Shown here: positions 1-7,151 of the stretch, one piece after another
Position numbering within the stretch: position 1 is the first letter of the stretch
Layout: each line of letters opens with the position of its first letter
NCBI GenBank assembly: GCA_018714575.1
Contig: DVNF01000173.1
Location: forward strand, 1-14,947
Source of the DNA: Candidatus Stercoripulliclostridium merdigallinarum
GTDB lineage: Bacteria > Bacillota > Clostridia > Christensenellales > DTU072
Direction of reading: 5' to 3'
DNA length: 14,947 bases
Program-made: the position numbers and the translations under genes
Notes under the pieces: generated by a model
Told to the model about the DNA's origin: nothing
Database searches by the model: none
The model's input: only the letters and a program-made list of their open reading frames with translations

Positions 1-268
1 CGTTTTCGTCTGCTTCCTGCGTGAGCGTCGCTCGGCACGGAATCGTAGCCCTACGCTCCTACACTTGAAATCAGGCAAAAACGTCAATTTCTCGCTACCA
101 ATCCGCATTGAAAGGGGGAGAATAAATGGCAATCGGATATTCGGTTTTTCTTATTCGGATAGGTTGGGACTGCGGTTATTTACGGTTAAGTAAACGATAT
201 TGCCCTCGTTACTTTGTGATTAATGGCGACTCGGTCAGTTACTGTCAAAGATTTATAAATCGGTTTAC
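1..268. other. Left-edge region without a convincing gene
   Basis: I see no recognisable gene here. One plus frame is open from base 2 to a TAA at 191-193, and one minus frame is open from an ATG at 108 off the left edge, but neither has a family signature or, in the minus case, a ribosome binding site. Bases 20-60 are rich in short inverted repeats: GAGCG-T-CGCTC at 23-33 and CGTAG-CC-CTACG at 44-55, with a second CGCTC at 54-58. This could be the end of a dispersed repeat or a structured RNA cut by the window edge. A long-range 9-base inverted repeat (187-195 with 263-271) is AT-rich and probably meaningless. Confidence 0.4.
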
Positions 269-278
269 TTACCTTTGA
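126..278 (+). CDS. Possible 50-residue small protein, unrecognised
   Basis: A short open frame starts at an ATG preceded by a purine-rich GGGGGAG at 115-121 with a short spacer, a good Shine-Dalgarno match, and ends at TGA 276-278. The predicted peptide is rich in Tyr, Arg and Ile (begins MAIGYSVFLIRIGW) and has no signature that I recognise. It converges with, and overlaps by 10 bases, the 3' end of the collagen-like gene on the other strand. The main support is the ribosome binding site; a chance open frame is more likely than not. Confidence 0.2.
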   Translation: MAIGYSVFLIRIGWDCGYLRLSKRYCPRYFVINGDSVSYCQRFINRFTYL

Positions 279-463
279 TCGCTGACAGTAGCGTTGCTGT
301 TGGACGCTTCCAACGCCGATAACGGATCGTACGGAGCACCTGTAGCACCTGTAGGTCCTGTCGGACCCGTAAGATTGTCCGGAGGGGAAGGCTGCGGCGG
401 ACACGGACCGATACACGGTGGAAAGCAATTAAAAAATAAACCGTTACGCCTGTTGCAGTTCAT
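269..463 (-). CDS. Short collagen-like (Gly-X-Thr) surface protein
   Basis: A 64-residue protein with a Cys/Pro-rich head (MNCNRRNGLFFNCFPPC, then IGPCPPQPSPP), a very short collagen-like tract (GPTGPTGATGAP at about 33-44) and a 20-residue polar tail. Such proteins in Bacilli and Clostridia often sit on the spore surface or exosporium, where the Gly-X-Thr tract forms a trimeric triple helix; that role here is inference. The ATG at 463 was chosen because GGAGG lies nine bases upstream; a further in-frame ATG at 493 lacks a ribosome binding site. Family members usually have dozens of triplets and a C-terminal globular domain, both missing here, and no in-frame continuation follows the stop. 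It may be a genuine mini-protein or the remnant of a longer gene. No clear sigma-A promoter was found upstream. Confidence 0.55.
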   Translation of the reverse strand: MNCNRRNGLFFNCFPPCIGPCPPQPSPPDNLTGPTGPTGATGAPYDPLSALEASNSNATVSDQR

Positions 464-521
464 AGACACGATCCTCCGAAGCCTTTCACTCATTACTATG
501 AGCGTTTTCTTTCTTTCTTTG

Positions 522-545
522 TTTCCTGCGGCGCGCCGCAGGAAA
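522..545. repeat. 24-base perfect palindrome with GC-rich core
   Basis: TTTCCTGCGGCG is followed directly by its exact reverse complement, giving a palindrome with no loop. It lies between the collagen-like gene start and the terminator at 586-626. No T-run follows it on either strand, so it is not a typical intrinsic terminator. As DNA it could bind a dimeric regulator; as RNA it would form a stable hairpin in the leader of the collagen-like gene. Confidence 0.6.
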
Positions 546-585
546 TTTAATGCGACGTCAACGGTTATATATTTATCTAAAAAAG

Positions 586-626
586 AAGCGGTATGCGGTG
601 TAACACCTTTTCACCGCATACCGCTT
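586..626 (-). terminator. Rho-independent terminator of the phosphate transporter gene
   Basis: A perfect 15-base inverted repeat (586-600 with 612-626, arm AAGCGGTATGCGGTG) surrounds an 11-base loop. Reading on the minus strand, the stem is followed after one base by a run of T (plus-strand A-run at 578-584, broken by none within 579-584), the hallmark of an intrinsic terminator. It lies about 130 bases downstream of the transporter stop codon. It also insulates the collagen-like gene from read-through. Confidence 0.85.
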
Positions 627-732
627 TATACTTTGTGTCAAAATATTAATTAAACATATTTATTTGGTTTAGGTCGCCTAAACAGGGGAATATGTAGCCC
701 GAACGACAAATTTAAGAACAAATCAATGTTAT

Positions 733-758
733 CGATAAGCGCGGCAAGGCGTTTATCG
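733..758 (-). other. Hairpin abutting the transporter stop codon
   Basis: CGATAAGCGC (733-742) pairs with GCGTTTATCG (749-758), ten pairs with one G-T wobble and a six-base loop, directly after the TGA stop at 759-761 of the minus-strand transporter gene. There is no U-run, so it looks more like a 3' stabilising hairpin or a factor-dependent site than a full terminator. Confidence 0.45.
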
Positions 759-2408
759 TCAGGCGTTGAATTTCACGGTATTAGCGACGTTGGTCAGGTG
801 GTCGGCTATTCTTTCGCAGTCGCTTGCCAGGCTGAGGTACAACGATCCGACTTCGGGCGAGCAGACTCCTTTATGCAATCTTTCTATGTGGTTTTCGCCC
901 ATTAGCTTTTTCAAATCGTCGGCGTTTTGTTCGTGGGTATACAGTTCGGGTATCAGCGAAGCGTCGTTACGTTCGTATATTTTTGCGGTAAGTGAGAACA
1001 TATTTTCCAAAGTCTGCCGCAAAGAATCGATTTCTAAAAGACCTTCGGGAGAAAACGATTGACGGTATTCTTTTAGCTTTTCGGCGTATTCGGCAATATT
1101 TTCGGCATAGTCGCCGATCCTTTCTATATCCGATACGCTGTGAAAAGCCGCGGCTATATATTTTTTGTCGGTTGCCGAAAGTTCCTCGTTCGACAGCTTT
1201 ATCATAAACGCCGTGATCTCTTTGTTCAGATCGTTGATCCGCTTTTCGCGTTCGGCTATTTTTTTGCTGTCGGAAAACGACAGAGAAGTCGCTTCTTCCA
1301 AAGCCGCCATGAAATTTTCTTTGGCAAGATCCAACATCGAAAGGATCTCCTTTTTCAAGTTAGCTACCGCCAGAGGCGGCGCCGACAGTATTTGATCGTT
1401 CAAGAAGCTGAGTACGGAAGTTTTTTTGGACGATTTCTTTTCGGGAACGATCAATGTCACCAGCTTTACCAAAGGTTTCATAAACGGCAAGAGTATGATA
1501 ACGGTAGCTACGTTGAACAAAGTATGCACCATGGCGATTTGCACTTGCGGCGTGTCGAACCAACTCATCAACAGGCGGTCGTAATGGGCAAAAAGATCGG
1601 TCAGCATAAATACTATAACGCCGATTACGTTAAACAACAAGTGCACTACGGCGGTACGACGTGCGTTCGTACCCGTGCCGATCGAGCTGAGCAGCGCCGT
1701 AACGCACGTTCCGATATTGCTGCCCACCACTATATACATGGCTTGCGGGAAAGTCAGGACCCCCGCCGCGCTCATCGTTATCACCAATCCGCTCATAGCC
1801 GATGAACTTTGTATAACCGCCGTGACCGCCGTACCCAACAGCAGTAACAGCAGGGGATTAGTTACTTTTCCGAAAACGCCGACTATGTCCGGGTTTTCCC
1901 CGAAGGCGCTCATGCCGTCGCCCATTACGGACAAGCCGACGAATATCATACCCAAGCCGCAGATTATCGTTCCGATCTGTTTTGCAAGGTCGTTCTTTTT
2001 AATAAACAGCACCATAAAAGCGCCGATGCCCGCGCATGATGCGAAAATTGCGGTCAGATCGAAAGAGGCTATTCCGCCGTAACCCCAGGCAACCAGCTGT
2101 GCGGTCACGGTAGTTCCTATGTTCGTGCCGAAGATGACGGCGGTCGCCTGATACAAAGTCATCAGATTGGCGTTGACGAAACCTACCAACATTACCGTGA
2201 CAGCCGAAGAACTTTGAATTACCGCGGTCGTTCCCAAACCTATACCGATTCCCAACAGAGGGTTGTTATCGATTTTGGAAAACATATTTTTAATGGTGTT
2301 TCCGGAAACGGATTCCAGGCTGTCGCCCATCAGCTTCATTCCGAATATAAATACGCCCAGACCTGCCAACGCGCTTAAAAGTGTATAAAATATATCTAAT
2401 CCGCTCAT
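759..2408 (-). CDS. Na/Pi-cotransporter family protein with PhoU-like C-terminal domain
   Basis: A 549-residue inner-membrane protein of the sodium-dependent phosphate transporter family (PF02690, NptA/YjbB type). The two inverted membrane repeats each carry the family QSSS signature (QSSSAV at 65-70, QSSSAM at 200-205) and a following G-T/S-N-I-G-T motif (94-99 and 229-234). Residues from about 345 onward form a charged helical PhoU-like domain that probably responds to phosphate status. Whether it imports or exports phosphate cannot be told from sequence. The start is the ATG at 2408, with AAAGGA five bases upstream; an in-frame TTG ten codons earlier has no ribosome binding site. The gene is transcribed alone, divergent from the glycosidase gene, with a promoter at 2463-2492 and a terminator at 586-626. 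Confidence 0.9.
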   Translation of the reverse strand: MSGLDIFYTLLSALAGLGVFIFGMKLMGDSLESVSGNTIKNMFSKIDNNPLLGIGIGLGTTAVIQSSSAVTVMLVGFVNANLMTLYQATAVIFGTNIGTTVTAQLVAWGYGGIASFDLTAIFASCAGIGAFMVLFIKKNDLAKQIGTIICGLGMIFVGLSVMGDGMSAFGENPDIVGVFGKVTNPLLLLLLGTAVTAVIQSSSAMSGLVITMSAAGVLTFPQAMYIVVGSNIGTCVTALLSSIGTGTNARRTAVVHLLFNVIGVIVFMLTDLFAHYDRLLMSWFDTPQVQIAMVHTLFNVATVIILLPFMKPLVKLVTLIVPEKKSSKKTSVLSFLNDQILSAPPLAVANLKKEILSMLDLAKENFMAALEEATSLSFSDSKKIAEREKRINDLNKEITAFMIKLSNEELSATDKKYIAAAFHSVSDIERIGDYAENIAEYAEKLKEYRQSFSPEGLLEIDSLRQTLENMFSLTAKIYERNDASLIPELYTHEQNADDLKKLMGENHIERLHKGVCSPEVGSLYLSLASDCERIADHLTNVANTVKFNA

Positions 2409-2462
2409 TTTTATCCTTTTTTCTACAATATCGTTCAAATTTGATATTGTACCGATACTTCG

Positions 2463-2492
2463 ATTATATCCTATAGTCGCTTTTATAGTAAA
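2463..2492 (-). promoter_or_regulatory. Sigma-A-type promoter of the phosphate transporter gene
   Basis: On the minus strand TTTACT (2487-2492) and TATAAT (2463-2468) are separated by 18 bases, with the ATG about 55 bases downstream of the -10. A 7-6-7 inverted repeat TCGCTTT...AAAGCGA (2477-2483, 2490-2496) covers the -35 box and part of the spacer and could be an operator. Confidence 0.6.
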
Positions 2493-2522
2493 GCGATTTT
2501 TACACTCCCGTCGCGACCGCTC

Positions 2523-2551
2523 TTTACAGCGCTTCGAATCCGTGATACAAT
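2523..2551 (+). promoter_or_regulatory. Sigma-A-type promoter of the GH5 glycosidase gene
   Basis: TTTACA (2523-2528), a 17-base spacer and TACAAT (2546-2551) lie 63 bases before the glycosidase ATG. It points away from the transporter promoter, with about 30 bases between the two -35 boxes, so the two genes share a regulatory region. Confidence 0.55.
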
Positions 2552-2614
2552 GTAAGCGGTACGGAGCGGAGAGATAAAGGTTCTCCGAACGGTTCCGTAA
2601 TCACGGGAGGAACT

Positions 2615-3847
2615 ATGAAAGCCGGCAGAATCAGGATAACGATAGCTGTATTGATGACTGTTGCGGCAATAGCCGTCATAGCGTTCGGCGTAGTCAAAGG
2701 CTTGCCTGCGGACGAGGAAACGCCCCCGGAAGATTACAGAAAGCTTAGCGCTCTCGGCAACGTAATAGTCGACGAACGGGGTAACGAAGTACTGTTAAAA
2801 GCCATAAATATCGGCGGACTGTTTGTACAGGAAGGTTGGATGTGTCCCACCGATATCAGCGCAGAATACGGAGTAGGGATACCCGATCATCTGACGATGC
2901 TTGCGACGTTAAGGGAACGTTTCGGCTATGATGGCGCGGCAGAGCTGATAGAAATCTACGAATCCAATTTCTTTACCGAAAGCGATTTCGATAACGTTTC
3001 GGATCTGGGGTTCAACGCGATCAGGTTGCCGTTTGCTTATTTTAACCTGGAAAACGAAAGCGGCGAGCTGACTGAATTCGATAGAATGGATTGGTTCGTC
3101 GATCAATGTGACAAGAGGGATATATATTTGATATTGGATCTGCACGGAGCGTACGGATCGCAAAACGCAAAAGAACATTCGGGCGACATGTCGGGCGCCA
3201 ACCTGTTTGTCAACGAAGAAAACAAGGAAAAGACGGTTGCGCTGTGGGAAACCGTTGCCGCAAGGTACAAAAACAGGGATATCATAGCCGGTTACGACCT
3301 GTTGAACGAGCCTTCGGGAGTCACCGGAATCACGAACGCTATCGAACAATTCCCGTTTTACGACGAATTGTACAAAGCCGTTCGTGCCGTCGATCCGGAC
3401 ACTATGATAATAATCGAATCGGTATGGGAGGCGAAAAACCTGCCGGATCCGGCGGACTACGGCTGGGAAAACGTATGTTATTCCTACCATAACTATAATT
3501 GGGGACATGACTACGACGTCGAAAACCATATAGAGTTCGTGGATACGAAGCTGGCTTCCTATGCGGCTTTGGAATACGAAGTGCCTAAATTCGTGGGAGA
3601 ATTTACCTGCTTTAACCTAAAGCCCGTGTGGGAATACACGCTGCGGGCGTACACCGAAGCAAATATCTCTTATGCGATTTGGACGTATAAAGTGACCGGC
3701 AACAGCAGTTGGGGTGCGTATAATCTTCCCAACGCCGAAAAAGCCGACGTAGTCAACGATTCTTACGAAGAAATCGCCGAAAAATGGGCGGCGGTATCCA
3801 CCGAAAACGCCGTAAAGCGCGCGATATTCGAAGACTATATAATATAA
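2615..3847 (+). CDS. Glycoside hydrolase family 5 (cellulase-fold) enzyme, membrane-anchored or secreted
   Basis: A 410-residue retaining beta-glycosidase. Residues 8-28 form a hydrophobic signal or anchor with a basic head; there is no lipobox, and a cleavage near LPA-D (29-33) is possible. The catalytic barrel shows the GH5 landmarks in order: AIRLPF (135-140), LDLHGAYGSQN (174-184), the acid/base Glu232 in LLNEP, YHNYNW (291-296), the nucleophile Glu329 in FVGEF, and AIWTYK (354-359). The LHGAxGSQN segment resembles exo-beta-1,3-glucanase-like GH5 enzymes, but subfamily and substrate are not certain. No carbohydrate-binding module or dockerin is visible. The start has GGGAGG four to five bases upstream. 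The YegP gene follows after 37 bases with no terminator between, so the two are probably co-transcribed. Confidence 0.88.
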   Translation: MKAGRIRITIAVLMTVAAIAVIAFGVVKGLPADEETPPEDYRKLSALGNVIVDERGNEVLLKAINIGGLFVQEGWMCPTDISAEYGVGIPDHLTMLATLRERFGYDGAAELIEIYESNFFTESDFDNVSDLGFNAIRLPFAYFNLENESGELTEFDRMDWFVDQCDKRDIYLILDLHGAYGSQNAKEHSGDMSGANLFVNEENKEKTVALWETVAARYKNRDIIAGYDLLNEPSGVTGITNAIEQFPFYDELYKAVRAVDPDTMIIIESVWEAKNLPDPADYGWENVCYSYHNYNWGHDYDVENHIEFVDTKLASYAALEYEVPKFVGEFTCFNLKPVWEYTLRAYTEANISYAIWTYKVTGNSSWGAYNLPNAEKADVVNDSYEEIAEKWAAVSTENAVKRAIFEDYII

Positions 3848-3884
3848 GCTAAAGAATAAAAGGTTTAAAAAACCGGGAGGTCGT

Positions 3885-4298
3885 ATGGCAGCAGAAAAAA
3901 AAGGTTGGTTCATCTATTCTCAGACGGCAAAGGGCAATTTTAATTTCAGATTGAAAGCTCCTAACAAAGAAACCGTAGCCGTATGCGAAGGCGCGTATGC
4001 CGATTTGAAATCGTGCAAGGCGGGTATCGATTCCGTCAGAAGGTTCTGCACGATCGAGGCTATCGAGGATCTGTCTTTGGTAAAGCCGGGTCCCGTGCTG
4101 AAATATCCCAAATACGAAGTGTATAAGGATAAGCAGGGCAAATTCCGCTATCGCCTGTATGCCAATAACGGTAACCTTTTGTGCATTTCGGAGGAAGGTT
4201 ACGCTTCCAAGGACTCCTGCAAAGCGGGTATTCAAAGCGTGCAACGCTGGGCGCCCGATGCCGTAATGGTTTCCGACAAAGAATTTAGCGGCAAATAA
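3885..4298 (+). CDS. YegP family protein with two DUF1508 repeats
   Basis: A 137-residue soluble protein made of two copies of the YegP/DUF1508 unit. Copy 1 (about 8-57) has GNFNFRLKAPNKETV and SCKAGIDSVRR; copy 2 (about 77-125) has GKFRYRLYANNGNLL and SCKAGIQSVQR. Each unit folds as a small alpha/beta module and pairs of them are typical of the family; the biochemical role is unknown. There is no signal peptide or membrane segment. The GGGAGG at 3875-3880 sets the ATG. It lies behind the GH5 gene and converges on the ATP synthase operon across a shared two-way terminator. Confidence 0.88.
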   Translation: MAAEKKGWFIYSQTAKGNFNFRLKAPNKETVAVCEGAYADLKSCKAGIDSVRRFCTIEAIEDLSLVKPGPVLKYPKYEVYKDKQGKFRYRLYANNGNLLCISEEGYASKDSCKAGIQSVQRWAPDAVMVSDKEFSGK

Positions 4299-4403
4299 AA
4301 TAGCCTTAACGGATATTTCTAACGACGTCAAACGACAGGAACTTCTCGTTCGGAGAAGCAGGTTGTGTTGCGGTCGGCGAAGTTAAACGACGGTCAAAAA
4401 CGA

Positions 4404-4429
4404 AAAAAACGCGCTTCGGCGCGTTTTTT
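4404..4429. terminator. Two-way Rho-independent terminator between yegP-like gene and atpC
   Basis: A perfect stem ACGCGC-type (CGCGC at 4410-4414 with GCGCG at 4419-4423) closes a TTCG tetraloop, and six A on the left pair with six T on the right. Read in either direction it is a GC hairpin followed by a U-run. It ends the ATP synthase operon 29 bases after the atpC stop and the GH5/yegP transcript from the other side. Confidence 0.92.
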
Positions 4430-4457
4430 AACGATCCAATTTAAAACTTTAAAACTT

Positions 4458-4889
4458 TTAAAGCTGTTGTTTGTCGATAAATTCTTTGGCGCGGATCCTG
4501 TTCAAAGCCCGCGCAAGTTTTGCAGCCGCAAGAGAATGTTCCAGAACGCTACTCTTTTTTTGTAACGCCGCTTTCGCCGCCTGTAATTCGCGTTCGGCGC
4601 GGACCAGCTCTATTTCTTCCGGGCGCTCCAGTGAATCCACCAGCACCAAAACCGAGTTGTTTTCGACTTTTACGATGCCTTCCGTGACTGCCAACCTCAC
4701 TTCGGAGCGTTCTTTTCCGTCCCACAGAGTCGCTTTTAATATGCCGGGAACGATGGCTGCGATCATGTTCATGTGATGCGCCATAACGCCGTAGCTGCCT
4801 TCGGTGGTGGGTATTACCAACGAAAGGCTTTCACCGTTGTAAAAGGCTTTGTCTGCCGCAAGTATCGACAGGCGGAACGAATCAGGCAT
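4458..4889 (-). CDS. atpC: F-type ATP synthase epsilon subunit
   Basis: A 143-residue central-stalk subunit that couples rotation to catalysis and can inhibit ATP hydrolysis. The N-terminal beta-sandwich (about 1-85) has the family pattern FRLSILAADKAFYNGE, TEGSYGVMAHH (29-39) and LAVTEGIVKVENN; the C-terminal part (about 88-143) is the expected helical hairpin, rich in Ala, Glu, Lys and Arg (LVRAERELQAAKAAL). Length is normal. The ATG lies inside the end of atpD, overlapping it by eight bases, and GGAGG (in GCGGAGGCG) stands a few bases upstream, so translation is likely coupled. It is the last gene of the operon. Confidence 0.95.
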   Translation of the reverse strand: MPDSFRLSILAADKAFYNGESLSLVIPTTEGSYGVMAHHMNMIAAIVPGILKATLWDGKERSEVRLAVTEGIVKVENNSVLVLVDSLERPEEIELVRAERELQAAKAALQKKSSVLEHSLAAAKLARALNRIRAKEFIDKQQL

Positions 4890-6276
4890 TTAACGCCTCC
4901 GCTTTTTTAATAACGTCGTCTATAGTTCCGGTATTGTAGAAAGCTTCCTCCGGATAATCGTCCATTTCACCTGAAACTATGGCTTTGAAGCCGCGGACGG
5001 TTTCGGACAGGGGGACGTATACGCCGGGGATACCGGTAAACTTTTCCGCAACGAAAGTCGGTTGCGACAGGAAACGCTGTATCTTCCTGGCGCGGGTAAC
5101 GGTCAATTTATCTTCTTCGCCCAATTCTTCCATACCCAATATGGCTATGATGTCCTGCAATTCCTTGTATTTTTGCAAGATTGCTTCGACTTGCATGGCG
5201 ACGGAATAATGTTCGGCACCGACTATTTCTTCGGAAAGTATACGCGACGAGGATTCCAACGGGTCTACCGCGGGATACAAGCCTTGCTCCGCAAGTTTAC
5301 GGCTGAGGACGGTGGTGGCGTCCAGGTGCGTAAACGTGGTCGCGGGCGCAGGATCGGTCAAATCGTCCGCAGGAACGTAAACGGCCTGAACCGAAGTTAC
5401 CGAACCGTGCGAAGTCGAGGTGATACGCTCTTGCAATTCGCCCATTTCGTTTGCAAGAGTAGGCTGATAACCGACCGCGGAAGGCATTCTGCCTAGCAGC
5501 GTCGAAACTTCGCTGCCTGCCTGAACGAAACGGAAGATGTTGTCTATGAACAACAAAACGTCCTTTCCCATGTCGTCACGGAAATATTCCGCCATGGTCA
5601 AGCCCGATAACGCTACGCGCATTCTGACTCCGGGCGATTCGTTCATCTGACCGAATACCAACGCGGTTTTTTCGGCAACGCCCGATTCGTTCATTTCTGT
5701 CCAAAGATCGTTACCCTCACGGCTACGTTCGCCTACTCCGGTGAATACGGAATAGCCGCCGTGTTTGGTGGCGACGTTGTGGATCAGTTCCTGTATCAGC
5801 ACGGTTTTACCTACGCCCGCACCGCCGAACAAGCCGATCTTTCCGCCGCGCGGATAGGGCTCTAACAAATCGATAACTTTGATTCCGGTTTCCAAAACCG
5901 ATACTATGGGAGTCTGTTCGCTGAAAGACGGAGCTTTTCTGTGAATACTCCTTTTTTCGGTGCCTTCGGGCAGGTCGCCCTTTCTGTCTATAGTTTCGCC
6001 AAGGATGTTGAACAGTCTGCCAAGCGTTGCTGTGCCGACGGGAACTTCGATGTTTTTCCCGGTAGCGGTTACCGGCATGCCTCTGGTCATGCCGTCGGAT
6101 TCGGACAGAATGACCGCCCTCACCACGGTGCCGGAAACGTGCTGTTGAACTTCCATTATCTTTTTGCCGGCGTCGGTCATGACTTCCAACGCTTCCATTA
6201 TGCGCGGCAGTTTGCCGTCTTTGAATTCGACGTCTATGACCGGTCCCGAAATCTTAATTATCTTTCCTGAATTCAT
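4882..6276 (-). CDS. atpD: F-type ATP synthase beta subunit (catalytic)
   Basis: The 464-residue catalytic subunit of F1. Visible landmarks are the Walker A GGAGVGKT (151-158), the catalytic-glutamate region GERSREGND (Glu183), the Walker B strand LLFIDN (241-246), and the lever loop MEELGEED (382-389), in which the usual DELSEED serine is Gly. Length is typical and all catalytic residues are in place. The start overlaps the atpG stop in an ATGA arrangement, with AAGGAG six bases before the ATG, which supports coupled and efficient translation. It has no unusual insertion, so the oddity of this enzyme lies in alpha and in the membrane subunits rather than here. Confidence 0.97.
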   Translation of the reverse strand: MNSGKIIKISGPVIDVEFKDGKLPRIMEALEVMTDAGKKIMEVQQHVSGTVVRAVILSESDGMTRGMPVTATGKNIEVPVGTATLGRLFNILGETIDRKGDLPEGTEKRSIHRKAPSFSEQTPIVSVLETGIKVIDLLEPYPRGGKIGLFGGAGVGKTVLIQELIHNVATKHGGYSVFTGVGERSREGNDLWTEMNESGVAEKTALVFGQMNESPGVRMRVALSGLTMAEYFRDDMGKDVLLFIDNIFRFVQAGSEVSTLLGRMPSAVGYQPTLANEMGELQERITSTSHGSVTSVQAVYVPADDLTDPAPATTFTHLDATTVLSRKLAEQGLYPAVDPLESSSRILSEEIVGAEHYSVAMQVEAILQKYKELQDIIAILGMEELGEEDKLTVTRARKIQRFLSQPTFVAEKFTGIPGVYVPLSETVRGFKAIVSGEMDDYPEEAFYNTGTIDDVIKKAEALNA

Positions 6277-7151
6277 TTTGAACTCCTTTTATGCTTGGCG
6301 CCGGAGCTGATCTCGGTAATTTCCGAAGTGATCGATCCCTGCCTTGCGCGCTGATAATTCAACTTTAACTCCGCCAACATTTCGTCCGCGTTGTCGTTTG
6401 CGGCGTTCATGGCTTCCATTCTGGCGGTCAGCTCCGAACAGTAGGAATCCACCAATGCCGAATATATAAAACCCGTCAGATAGCTGAGTACTACGTTTTC
6501 CAATATTGCGCCGATCGAAGGCATGTATTCGAAGTCGGCGGAGGGTGCTTCCGGATCTTCGTCCTCTTTCAAAGCCGAACGGTGAAAGGGGACCAAACGG
6601 CGCGTTTTGACCGTTTCACCCGTTCCGCGAATGTCGGTATATACCAAATACAGACTTTTTATCTTTCCCGAGTGCAGATCGGAAAGTAATCTGGAACAAA
6701 TGGCGCGAGCCATATGCACGGTAGGATCGTCAGCCGAATAATTGAAATCCTCCTCGATGGCGATACCGTGCTGACTGAAGTAGTGTTTGCCGTGTTCGCC
6801 TACCACGTACAGTTTGGAATCGGGGAAGCGTCGCAACAGCTTTTCCGCCGCCTTTATTACGTTGACGTTATATCCGCCGGCAAGTCCCTTGTCGGCGGTA
6901 ATGATCATGGCGCCGACGGGCGTGGGAACGACGTTTTCGTCCGCAAAGAAGAATTTGCTGTCGACGCTTTCCGCCGCACGGAACATTCTGCGGACTTCCT
7001 GTTGCAAAGCGTCGAAATAGGGGCGCGTCCGTTCCAAGCCCGCACGAACGCGACGCATCTTTGTGGAAGCTATCAAATACATCGCGGTCGTGATTTTTTT
7101 CGTTTCGCCGATGCCGTTTATACGGTCGCGGATTTCCTTTGCGGAGCTCAT
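6273..7151 (-). CDS. atpG: F-type ATP synthase gamma subunit
   Basis: A 292-residue rotor shaft. The N-terminal helix has the family sequence IRDRINGIGETKKITTAMYL and the C-terminal helix has MEAMNAANDNA followed by LNYQRARQGSITSEITEI, the conserved parts that form the coiled-coil in the alpha/beta hexamer. The middle contains the usual Rossmann-like domain (AMIITADKGLAGGYN at about 79-93). A short basic tail, KHKRSSK, extends past the normal end. The ATG overlaps the atpA stop (ATGA) and has AAGGAG eight bases upstream, giving translational coupling to atpA. Length is ordinary. Confidence 0.95.
   Translation of the reverse strand: MSSAKEIRDRINGIGETKKITTAMYLIASTKMRRVRAGLERTRPYFDALQQEVRRMFRAAESVDSKFFFADENVVPTPVGAMIITADKGLAGGYNVNVIKAAEKLLRRFPDSKLYVVGEHGKHYFSQHGIAIEEDFNYSADDPTVHMARAICSRLLSDLHSGKIKSLYLVYTDIRGTGETVKTRRLVPFHRSALKEDEDPEAPSADFEYMPSIGAILENVVLSYLTGFIYSALVDSYCSELTARMEAMNAANDNADEMLAELKLNYQRARQGSITSEITEISSGAKHKRSSK

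Larger units (their letters stand above)
464..758. other. Gene-free gap between the collagen-like gene and the phosphate transporter
   Basis: This stretch of almost 300 bases holds no supported gene. It contains the palindrome at 522-545, the strong terminator at 586-626, a small stem GTTTAGG-TCG-CCTAAAC at 667-683, and a 10-pair hairpin at 733-758 next to the transporter stop codon. The rest is AT-rich. A plus-strand open frame across 294-653 is the reverse image of the collagen repeat and the terminator and was not accepted. Confidence 0.6.

Noticed and set aside
294..653. Plus-strand open frame of 119 codons with Gly/Val/Pro repeats
   Set aside because: The repeat is the antisense of the collagen triplets and the frame runs through a palindrome and a terminator.
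1140..1805. Plus-strand open frame of 221 codons inside the phosphate transporter gene
   Set aside because: It is antisense to a clearly conserved transporter, with an Arg/His/Gln-rich low-quality composition and no family motif.
2409..2438. TTG start adding ten residues to the phosphate transporter
   Set aside because: No ribosome binding site precedes it, whereas AAAGGA is correctly placed before the ATG at 2408.
2909..3529. Minus-strand open frame of 206 codons opposite the GH5 gene
   Set aside because: It lies wholly within the catalytic barrel coding region on the other strand and carries no signature.
4340..4365. Hairpin CTTCTC-GTTCG-GAGAAG as terminator of the yegP-like gene
   Set aside because: Short stem with no U-run; the strong two-way terminator at 4404-4429 follows directly.
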